NCBI GenBank assembly: GCA_025200525.1
Contig: CM045760.1
Coordinates: 43,977,932 to 44,041,931, forward strand
Source: Camellia lanceoleosa
Lineage: Eukaryota > Streptophyta > Magnoliopsida > Ericales > Theaceae
Direction: 5' to 3'
Length of the DNA: 64,000 bases
Part shown: in pieces, positions 23,601 to 31,834 of the stretch
How the letters are laid out: every line of letters starts with the position of its first letter
Numbering within the stretch: the first letter of the stretch is position 1
The notes under the pieces: generated by a model
What the model was told of the DNA's origin: nothing
Databases searched by the model: none
The model's input: only the letters and a program-made list of their open reading frames with translations
Program-made: the position numbers and the translations under genes

Positions 23601-24634
23601 TTTTCCTTTTGAACAATAATTATTTTTTCTAAAAAACCTTCTTATTTTGAAATTATAGAGTTTTTAATAATATTTTCCCTCTCTTTGCTTATTAAAACTT
23701 TTTATTTTATAAAATGTTTTTTTTTTCTTATTATATGTTTTTCTTCTTAAAGGCTCACATCGCCATGAATTAGATGTTTGTCAGCAATGTAAATATTATT
23801 TTTTCATTTTTCTTCTTTACTTCATTTTCATGGATTCCTGCTTTACCCAATCTCTTAGATATTTAATTCTATGGCTCAAAGTGTCACTTGTGGCATCTTC
23901 TAATTCTTATAACCATTTTTCATTTTTTTTTTCTATATTAACATTTATAAGATATGGTAATTTATGAAAAAATATGGTTAAATGAATTTTATTTCTACCT
24001 ATTTGATAATAATAATAGGAGTATTCACGTAAATAATTTTCTATATATTTCATGTTACATATTTTTATGTTACTTAATTTCCTGATCTATTCTTTTTTTC
24101 TTTTATCTTCATGCCACTCTTTTCCTACGAATTCTTCTTCAATTTAGTTTACAAATATGTTTAACGTACCTTCCGGAGTAGTTTATGTTGTTAATTTTTC
24201 TTTGTCACTTTCTATTAGATTGTCATACCAACTTGTTACTATACCCGTAAGGCTATATTCAATATTATTTAGAAAACTTTGCGCGCTCCAACTGTTGCTG
24301 CTATGGATATTTCTAGGGGCAAAATCAACATAATTGGATGTTCCTCTAGCAAAAGACCCTCTATTTAGATAACTATAATGTCCTATTCTTCTTCTATATC
24401 ATAATTTCTGGTATCATTTTCTAGTTGTTGTTTGATAAATTTTCTAAAATCAGGATGATTTGGATTAGGTGGGGTAGACGAGCTACTTCCTTATTGTTTT
24501 ACTACTGTCATATCCATATCATAAAAGTTATTAGTTTCTTCTTCTAAGACATTATCTTTTTCTTTGTCTTCTAAATTTTCTAGTACATTATTTTCTTTTT
24601 CTTTTTCTTTTTCTGCGTCATTATTTCCCATTAT
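23601..24634 (-). pseudogene. degenerate pararetrovirus coat-protein core
   Basis: The composition stays viral (Lys/Asn/Ile-rich in minus-strand reading), but every frame is interrupted. It lies between the N-terminal acidic ORFs and the CCHC knuckle, where the capsid core should be. I could not align specific capsid motifs by eye. Confidence 0.45.
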
Positions 24635-24832
24635 TTATTCTAATTCTTCAATAGGAATGTGTTCCATTTCTCCCAAACTAATTAATCCTAATTGTTTATA
24701 GATATCTTCTTCTAATTCTATTCTCTCATTATTTATTTCCTTTATTATTTCTTCATCTACCATATCTAATAGTTCAACTATTTGTAAAATTATTTTGTAT
24801 TTTATTTCATTATCATTTTCTTTTTCAACCAT
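24635..24832 (-). pseudogene. acidic viral ORF segment
   Basis: This is a 65-codon open segment, extremely rich in Glu, Ile and Asp, with likely coiled-coil character (for example LLDMVDEEIIKEINNERIEL). It follows the ORF at 24858-25169 and precedes the capsid region, consistent with the N-terminal part of a viral polyprotein. No domain name can be given. Confidence 0.4.
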
Positions 24833-24857
24833 TTCTTCTAACTATTTTAAGCTATAG

Positions 24858-25169
24858 TTACCTAACTCCATTATCTTTTTGTTTTGCAGGTGAGATTAAT
24901 TCAAAGGGCTCTTCCAGATTACTTCCTTTATATAGATAGGGATATAAGTCTAATTCTTTTTGTTTTTCTTCAAAAAAAGCTACTTTTTTTTCCGGATTTT
25001 GTACAAAATGTCTAATTTCGTTTATTATTTCTAATTGATTAGTTCTAAGTTTTTCATTAATTTCTTTTAATAGCCTAATTAAGGTATTATTTTGTTCTAT
25101 TATTATTTGTAAAGAAGTATTATTATTTAAATTATCAGATTTTACTTCTTCACTATATTTAAAACTCAT
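24858..25169 (-). CDS. first ORF after the pararetrovirus primer site
   Basis: A 103-codon ORF whose ATG (25169) lies 27 bases downstream of the tRNA-Met-like site. The middle part (NNTLIRLLKEINEKLRTNQ) has a heptad pattern typical of a coiled coil, and the C-terminal part is mixed charge with Pro. It fits the N-terminus of the first large protein of a cavemovirus/solendovirus-like genome, but no sequence family is recognised. The stop before 24858 may be a mutation or a real end. Confidence 0.4.
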   Translation of the reverse strand: MSFKYSEEVKSDNLNNNTSLQIIIEQNNTLIRLLKEINEKLRTNQLEIINEIRHFVQNPEKKVAFFEEKQKELDLYPYLYKGSNLEEPFELISPAKQKDNGVR

Positions 25170-25195
25170 GCAAGATTATTGACAAGACCGAGAAA

Positions 25196-25211
25196 CAGGG
25201 CTTTGATACAA
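25196..25211 (-). other. pararetrovirus tRNA-Met primer site
   Basis: On the minus strand this reads TTGTATCAAAGCCCTG, two changes from TGGTATCAGAGC in the 12-base core. Caulimoviridae prime minus-strand DNA from initiator tRNA-Met at such a site, near the nominal start of the circular genome. Position and strand agree with the viral ORFs around it. Confidence 0.5.
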
Positions 25212-25224
25212 ATTTGAGATGGAC

Positions 25225-25480
25225 CTAATTTAATATTAACTCTTGTAATAATTTCCATTGATAATCTACACTGGCCTTTTCTAATGATATTTTATTTTTA
25301 ATACTAGCAATTCTTTGGCTATAATTTATTATAGATAGTCCTGAGGCAATAGTCAAAAGAGAATTTAATTTATTTAACTCATTTTCTAATTCAGCAATAT
25401 AATTTAAACTATCTTTTATTTCAGCTCTAAGTGTTGTAATTAAAAATATATAATTACTAATTCTAAGTTTATTTGAAAAT
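25225..25480 (-). CDS. small coiled-coil ORF upstream of the viral primer site
   Basis: An open minus-strand stretch ends at TAG (25227-25225), 12 bases before the primer site. It contains NYIAELENELNKLNSLL, a clear heptad pattern. The start is not determined. In a circular viral genome this would be the last ORF before the origin, or a leader ORF. No family is recognised. Confidence 0.3.
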
Positions 25481-25521
25481 ATAATTTTTATTTACTATGT
25501 ATACTTTTTGTGTGTGGTGTT

Positions 25522-25545
25522 GGGGGGGGGGGGGGGGGGGGGGGG
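25522..25545 (+). repeat. homopolymer of 24 G
   Basis: An uninterrupted run of 24 G in otherwise AT-rich DNA. It lies at the outer edge of the pararetrovirus fragment, after the last viral-like reading frame. It could form a G-quadruplex or be a sequencing or assembly artefact. Confidence 0.9.
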
Positions 25546-26922
25546 AGTCAATTTATAATTTTATGAAAGTTATAAATGACAAGGATTGCTAAGGTGGCTT
25601 TGGTTTGATGAAGTGGATGTTCACATAGATTTTGAGCCCAATTGTGACTTTAATCTCTCGAGCTATACCAAGAATTAGTGTTTTTTATTTTGCATATATT
25701 TGTTGGACTCTATTTCCTCTCTCTTTTTTTTTTTAAGTCTCTTTTTGGACCAATGCACGTGAAAAGCTTCTCATAATTTTGCCTTCCCTTTTTTTTCATT
25801 TATTTTATTTTTGAACTTTTTCAAGACCAATTAGAGTTCAACTTTTGTCCACCAACTTTCATTTTATCGAATCAGTAATATTATAAATTTAATTTTAACT
25901 ACTTAAAAATTATTTAAAATTATCGTATTGTGATTTAGATTTATTCTACTTATAAATCTTATATTATACAAATTTAATTGCAATCATACAATTTTATTTA
26001 GGATAAATTTAAAGTAGATAAAATTAGATACATCGAATTATTCTTTATTAATTATTAAAGTGCCTGGGGAACTACCCCTTACCTTGTTGCTCTCTTTCGG
26101 CCATCCAAAAGCAACGCCTGTTAGATTCTTTTTATTTTATTTTTATCTTTAGTTTACTTTTTCTCAATTTTTTAATTTTATTTAATTTAATTTTATTTTT
26201 TTTTTGAAACTTTCCAGATTTTTGTACATTAAATGGATGGGAAAAGGGAAACATGACACAAATTTAATATATATATATATATATATAAAACTAAAGACAA
26301 AAAAAATTAAACTGCACCTCAAACCACACGGAAAAAAGAAATCACTAAGCAACAAATGTAACGAATAATGGGTTATACATGCTTAAACTACAAAAATGCT
26401 ACTACAGTCACCATCACAGAGAGTATTCAACCTTTTTTCTAAAGAATTAAATTTGCAATTTCACACTATTATACAACTAATAAGCTAAAGGATGTAAAAC
26501 ATTTCCAACCCATTAGGCATATAATATTTGTTAGTCAAAATATCTAATATGATTTATTTTTTTCAACTTCAACGCACTATGCATATAATTAAGCACTTTA
26601 ACTCAACTCACATTCACTAGTTATATGTAACTAGCCTTCAAGGTTAAGCAAAATATATTTAATTATTTAGGATCATTTCTCTTCATCTTTGTTGCTGATG
26701 TGGTATTTTATAAAGTTAATAGTATTTGGATAAATAGCTAAAATAAAAAGTATGATTAGAGTAAAAACATGAAACAATTGATAAGCAAAATAAAATGTAT
26801 GCTTTATAGTAATATTTAGATAAGTAAAATGCCTACTCTCATTGGAGATGCTCAAAATAACATGTTTTGCTAGATTATATTTCTTTTTATTTTATTTTTT
26901 TCATTTTTTCTGTTCTCATTTA
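25546..26922. other. AT-rich intergenic stretch with old duplicated segments
   Basis: No gene. Bases 25735-25800 ('ttggaccaat..cacgtgaaaagcttctcat') match 32560-32620, and 26065-26120 ('ctctcttt(c/t)ggccatccaaaa..') matches 34035-34080. Both are in the same order, so this block and 32.5-34.3 kb appear to be diverged copies of one segment. An (AT)n run is at 26267-26287. Confidence 0.45.
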
Positions 26923-27556
26923 CACTTCGTTTAGATTGTGAGGTGAAGTGAGGTGAGAAAAAAAATGATTGTGGTTTCTCACCTAGATAAGACAAAAAAA
27001 TAAATTATTATAATTTCTCACCATTATGTTTGGATATATAAAAGAGAAGAGAATGTGATTTCTCACCCATCTTATTTGGATAGAGTATATAAGAAAAACG
27101 AAAAGAAAGTATTGTATTTCATTTTACTAGAATAACTTTCTATATTACTAAGGTATGTTTTTTTATAAGGATAATTTTAGTATTTTAGAAAAATTTATTA
27201 AACCCAATTCTTTTCTCACCAAATCCCACTAGTTTTACGCTGTGTTTAGTTGAGGGATTTGGGGAGGGATTTGGAAAGGGAAACGGAAAATGTGTGTAAA
27301 ACTATGTGAAATGTATGTATATTTTTTTCACATTTCACCTACCTTTTCCATTTCCCTTTCTAAATCCCTCCTCAAATCCCTTAACCAAACACAACATTAG
27401 TGAAAATCAAAACATAGGTTTGGTGAGAATCCTTTTCTCACCATCTCTCATTGTTTCTTATCATTTCTCACCTACTTTTCCATCCAAACAAGTGAAGGAG
27501 TTTCCCACTCATCATTTTTTTTTTCTCTTACCAAACCCCTCCATCCAAATAGAGTG
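26923..27556. mobile_element. Tourist-like MITE, 634 bp, with TTA duplication
   Basis: The ends are CACTTCGTTTAGATTG on the left and an inverted CATCCAAATAGAGTG on the right, each followed inward by 'ggtgagaaaa'-type inverted sequence. TTA flanks both sides (26920-26922 and 27557-27559). Length, TSD and the absence of coding fit PIF/Harbinger-derived MITEs. A second MITE is nested inside (27238-27396). A 121-codon ORF across the right half is a shadow of the repeat. Confidence 0.6.
27238..27396. mobile_element. nested hairpin MITE, 159 bp, TTA duplication
   Basis: Nearly its whole length is an inverted repeat: 'tgtgtttagttgagggattt' on the left pairs with the inverse 'aaatcccttaaccaaacaca' on the right, then 'ggagggatttggaaaggga' with its inverse. 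TTA flanks both sides (27235-27237 and 27397-27399). It inserted into the MITE at 26923-27556. Confidence 0.75.
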
Positions 27557-27658
27557 TTATTTTTGGACCAATGATGACTTGGCACGTTGCAAAACTCTCC
27601 ATAGAAATTTTGGTGACCATTCTTCCATGAAAAGCTTTCCAATTTCAAAAAATGATCA

Positions 27659-28044
27659 TTACAACAAATAAGAGTTTTAAAGACTAAATGTTTTGGTCTC
27701 TAACAGTGAAAATTTTGTTGCAAAAGATATTTAAGAACCAATTTTTATTGTCATAAGAATAGTCGCTAAAAGGTTGTCCCGAACAGTCTAAAATAAGGCT
27801 TTTAGCGACAAAATTTTGAAAATGGCACTAATAAATAGACTTTTAGAGACAAAATAATTTGATTTCAAAATGGTTTATTTTTTGAGACAAAAAATTTAGT
27901 CCCAAAAGGATAATAATTCATCACTAATGTCTAATTTTGTTGCTAAAAATAAAATAACTTCACTTTTCACAACAAAAATATTTGGTCCATAAAAAATAAT
28001 TTAGTCCCTAAATTTTGGTTTCTAAAACCTTAATTTTTTGTTGT
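27659..28044. mobile_element. degenerate DNA transposon / MITE with 'acaacaaa' ends
   Basis: The ends pair imperfectly: 'acaacaaataagagttttaa' on the left and an inverted 'acaacaaaaaattaaggttt' on the right. The body contains repeated 'ttagcgacaaaattttg' and 'ttttgttgc' units reminiscent of CACTA subterminal repeats. No clean target duplication is visible, so the superfamily is uncertain. Confidence 0.45.
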
Positions 28045-28204
28045 GAATCATATCACATTGCTTATACAGTGATCTAAATCAATCATGTAATGAAAATTTT
28101 CACCATTGAAACATGATAACTCGGGATTGATAGATGATTAAGAAATAAAAATTAACCCACTTAATATAAATTATGATTTTTTTTATTTTGTCAAAATATC
28201 ACAT

Positions 28205-28437
28205 AGGTCTTGTTTGGGAATGATTATTAATAGGTTAAAATAGTTAATAAGACAAAATGTTATATCCAATTCATAATCATTTTACTTTTTCTCTCATAAT
28301 TATCAAATCAATTGCAAAAATAATAATTATTATTATTATTATCTTCTCAAATACAACTTTTTTAGCCAAGCTAAAATAGCCAAAAAAAATTTAAAAAAAT
28401 CAACTAAATAACCAACTTCCCAAACAAACAAAGCGTT
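28205..28437. mobile_element. MITE with 'cttgtttgggaa' ends
   Basis: The left side 'ggtcttgtttgggaatgatt' pairs with an inverted 'cttcccaaacaaacaaagc' on the right, and there is no coding. The motif TTTGGGAA next to the ends is common in Tourist-like MITEs. The flanking duplication is unclear. Confidence 0.5.
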
Positions 28438-28773
28438 ATACATATAGTTCGGTTCAAGACCAACTATTTCAATTTTTGTTGTCGAACTTCTTTTACTTTA
28501 ATTTGAATTAAATGATGCGTTTGTTCCAATAGAAATTATTTTCAAAATATATTGTCCTAATTTTCAAAAAACGAAACAATAAAAAATACTTTTTTGGTGG
28601 TCAATAAAAAATAAATTTGTTAGAAAAAAAATATTTTTAATTTTTAAAAGGTCAAACTCCTTTCTACATTTAAAAGTGAAAAACGTTATCTAACACGTTA
28701 CCACAACTCACCATCGCAACCACCTCCTCCACCACTGAACCACCACCCTCTACCACCTCATCATCATCACTAA

Positions 28774-28946
28774 GGGAGTTTGGCATAACCTAAATAAGTC
28801 AAAAAGTCATTATCTTATTTAAGTCACATCATTTTATTTAAATCACATTATCTCTCTAACACATCACATCAAATCCAACCCAAACTCAACCCAAACCCAC
28901 CAATAAGTCAAAAAGTGTACTTTTTTAGGACATCCCAAACCAACCC
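28774..28946. mobile_element. Tourist-like MITE, 173 bp, TAA duplication
   Basis: It starts GGGAGTTTGGCAT and ends with an inverted CCCAAACCAACCC. Internal 'aataagtcaaaaagt' words lie at both ends. TAA flanks both sides (28771-28773 and 28947-28949). Confidence 0.65.
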
Positions 28947-29349
28947 TAACACTATGACTAATATATTAATTTTATAGTTGCAACTAATATATATGAAAAT
29001 GTTTTCTGTAAAAAATAATAATTATTATTTTTTCATAAAAAATGCTTTCCATTCAAAAAGTATTTCCTTGCCGAAACAAACAAAAAGAAAGTGCCTCGGA
29101 ACCTTTACCATCACAAGTTCAATCTTATTCACACAAAGTATGTGTGAACAATATATATTTTTTGATTGGTGTAAGTTAATATAGTACTTATTTAGGGTTG
29201 GCAATGGGAGTTAATGGGGTGGATATTAATTCTCCATCCCCATTCTCCTATAATAAAATTTTCTCATTCCCCATGAGTACCACCCTCCCCCATTTCTTAA
29301 TGGGTATGGATTTTCCCTAACCCACTTTAATCCTCATTTTTATTTTTTA

Positions 29350-29790
29350 TATTTAATGTTAAAAATCACTTTTTTTTTTTCTTTTTTTTCTAAGGTTCAC
29401 AACAAAAGTTAAATATACCTTCAATCTTTTTTCTTTTCTTTTTTAATATATTTAATGTTAACAACTTCTTTTTTTTTTTTTTGGAAGTTCACAACAAAAG
29501 CTATATATGCCTTCAATCTTTTTTTCTTTCTTTTTTAATATATTTAATGTTAACAACCTTTTTTTTTTTAAGGTTCACAATAAAAACTAAATATACTTTC
29601 AATCTTTTTTCTTTCTTTTTTAATATATTTAATGCTAACAACTTTTTTTTTTTTTTAAAAGGTTTTAGCTAAATATATCTTCAATCTTTTTTCTTTCTTT
29701 TTTAATATGTTTAATGTTAACAACTTATTTATTTTATTTTTTTTTATGTTTTTTTAAGGTTCACAACAAAAGTTAAATATACATTCAATC
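29350..29790 (+). repeat. left array of about five units of the foldback-like element
   Basis: Each unit of about 80-100 bp has the order 'ttaatgttaacaactt', poly-T, 'aaggttcacaacaaaagt', 'aaatata.cttcaatc', then 'tttcttttttaatata'. Units start near 29350, 29460, 29545, 29630 and 29710. ORFs such as the one at 29481-29672 are only the repeats. Confidence 0.75.
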
Positions 29791-29793
29791 TTA

Positions 29794-30061
29794 GGGGTTG
29801 TTTGGGGTATCATAAATAAATACATTTTTTGTCATTTAAGATTAAAAAGTTGAGGTTGAAAATATGAGTGTTTGGGTTAACTTTTTTACTTTTTGTGGAC
29901 AAATGTGTAATAAAAAATTGTAAAAATTGATTTGTAGGGAAAAATTAGAATTGGGAGTTATGTAGCCGTAATTGTTGACTTTTGGTGAATAGTGATAACT
30001 TTTTAACTTTTTGAGTAACTTTTTGACTTTTTAGCTTTTTGGGGTGTTCCCAAACTTAGCC
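29794..30061. mobile_element. Tourist-like MITE, 268 bp, TTA duplication, nested
   Basis: It starts GGGGTTGTTTGGG and ends with an inverted CCCAAACTTAGCC, flanked by TTA (29791-29793 and 30062-30064). It contains 'ttttt(g)actttttag' repeats near the right end. It lies just inside the left array of the foldback-like element, so it inserted later. Confidence 0.65.
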
Positions 30062-30228
30062 TTATTTTATTTTATTTGCTTCAACAACAAAATCAAATAC
30101 ACATTAATTAATTAATTAAAAATTTTGTTTTGTAATAATTGAATATATAATTTTGAGACAATCAAATAAGTTTTAGTAATTGAAAAAAAAATGTGGAAGA
30201 ACGTGGAAGATTAAAAAAAAAATTACAA

Positions 30229-30231
<3 letters not shown>

Positions 30232-30262
<31 letters not shown>
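30232..30262. repeat. (CT)n microsatellite
   Basis: About 15 uninterrupted CT units, followed by CACT-type degenerate units. Confidence 0.9.
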
Positions 30263-30269
<7 letters not shown>

Positions 30270-31289
30270 ACTCTCTCCCCCTACATGTTATAAGAACCTG
30301 ATTACAATGTTATAAGAGCCTGTTTGAAGAAATAAAATATGAAAGAACCTGTTTGAAGAAAGTGTTATAGGACCCATATTAAATTGCATCACTGCATAAA
30401 CAAGGAATTGTTTGTTGATCTTTTAGTCACGAACATTTTAGATATTAAACCATCTTTCTCTTATATTCATTTTAAGATATCTATGCCTTACCATACCAAA
30501 TCCATCCTCCATCTTCTTCCTTTAGTCCCCCATGAATTTTGTTGTTTGTTACTTTTAAAAAACAAAAAATGTTTTTTCAATTAAATTTTTACTAATTTCA
30601 AAACACCATCACCACTATTCTCACCTTCACTGTCACACTACCATCACCATAGCCACTACCATCATCACTGCCGCCATTACCCCACCACTATGTCACAATC
30701 TCTACTTTCACTTTCATTCCATCACCACCACCACCAAATATAAAAAAATATATTTTAATTTTTTTTATAAAAAATATTTTTCATTAAAAAATATTTTCTA
30801 TCTAAATAAATGAAGCATAACATTAGGAAACAAGCTGATTTCAGTTAAATCTATTCATAACTAAGAAAAATTCTTTTATTTTAAAAAAAATTATTAAGTA
30901 AGACTTTGTATTCCCTTTTTGTTTGTCCAGCAAATAAATCTTTGTACCCATCCTTTCTAACCAATCACGACTCATGCTTGTTTTGATTCTCTACAATTTC
31001 ATTATTTTCAAATACATTCATATATATATATATATATATATGTTGTATAAATTGTGTGATAATATAAAACAAATAGATTCATACTCGTTAATTGAAATTT
31101 CAGAACAAGCAAACCATTCCGAAAATTACAATACATAACAAAATAAAATAACATAGAAAAGTAAACCGAAACCTGCACTAGACAATGTCCTTAATTTTTT
31201 TAAATAAATTTTAAAAATTCTAGATATGCATAAAATTTGACAAGAATAATGTGACAATGTTAATTAATGTGTATTTGATTTTATTGTTG

Positions 31290-31640
31290 AGCCAAATAAA
31301 ATAAAATAAGATTGAATGTATATTTAGCTTTGGTTGTGAATCTTAAAAAAAAAAAAAAATTGGTTGTGAACCTTAAAAAAAAAATTTTAAAAAAAAGAAA
31401 AAGAAAAAAGATTGAAAGTATATTTAGCTTTGGTTGTGAATCTTAAAAATTTTTAAAAAAAATGGTTGTGAACCTTAAAAATAAAAAAATTAATAAAAAA
31501 AAAAAATTTGGATGTATATTTAGCTTTGGTTGTGGATTTTAAAAAAAAAAAGTTGGTTGTGAACTTGAAAAAAAAATAAATAATAAAAGAAAAAAGATTG
31601 AATGTATATTTAGTTTTGGTTGTAAATCTAAAAAAAAAAA
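31290..31640 (-). repeat. right array of about four units of the foldback-like element
   Basis: Units begin 'gattgaatgtatatttagct' (about 31307, 31410, 31508 and 31594), followed by 'ttggttgtgaatcttaaaa' and poly-A. They are the reverse complement of the left-array unit (cttcaatc..ttcacaac), so the two arrays could pair in a single strand. Confidence 0.75.
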
Positions 31641-31834
31641 TTTTTAAAAATAAAATAAAAAAACATATGGGGAAATTAGTGGGTACCTACCCCCAACCCA
31701 TCCCATGTGGATATTTAAAGAATATCACTTACTCTATCCAATGGATAAGAAAAAAAGAGAAAAACTCATGTATTTGGATTGGGTCTCCATGAATACCCAC
31801 AGGGTAGGTTATCCATTGTCATCCCTAAACTTAT

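Larger units (their letters stand above)
22420..25480 (-). mobile_element. endogenous pararetrovirus fragment (Caulimoviridae)
   Basis: About 3 kb of minus-strand, Asn/Ile/Lys/Glu-rich viral coding sequence. In order it holds a small coiled-coil ORF, a tRNA-Met-like primer site, two acidic N-terminal ORFs, a coat-protein region with a CCHC knuckle, and a movement-protein domain of the 30K family. Coat protein upstream of movement protein is the order reported for cavemoviruses and solendoviruses, while badna- and caulimoviruses have the movement protein first. Protease, RT and RNase H would follow at lower coordinates but are replaced by element E's LTR. Several stops and frame breaks make it non-functional. 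Confidence 0.7.
27557..29191. other. intergenic stretch carrying several MITE-like hairpins
   Basis: No gene. It starts with another copy of the 'ttggaccaat..ttggcacg' segment, now at the right edge of the MITE. MITE-like elements at about 27659-28044, 28205-28437 and 28774-28946 are listed separately. A CCA/CCT-rich low-complexity patch at 28705-28770 resembles one at 30600-30745. Confidence 0.45.
29192..31828. mobile_element. foldback-like element, 2,637 bp, inverted tandem arrays
   Basis: The termini are TTAGGGTTGGCAATGG and the inverted CCATTGTCATCCCTAA (two mismatches), flanked by the 6-bp duplication ACTTAT (29186-29191 and 31829-31834). Inside each terminus lies an array of near-identical units of about 90 bp, in opposite orientation on the two sides (about 29350-29790 and 31290-31640). 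The middle is non-coding and contains a nested Tourist-like MITE, a CT microsatellite and CCA-rich DNA. The architecture resembles Foldback/FARE elements, but the 6-bp duplication does not fit the usual 8-9 bp. No transposase is present. Confidence 0.65.

Noticed and set aside
29481..29672. 63-codon Phe-rich ORF
   Set aside because: It is the left tandem array of the foldback-like element read as codons.
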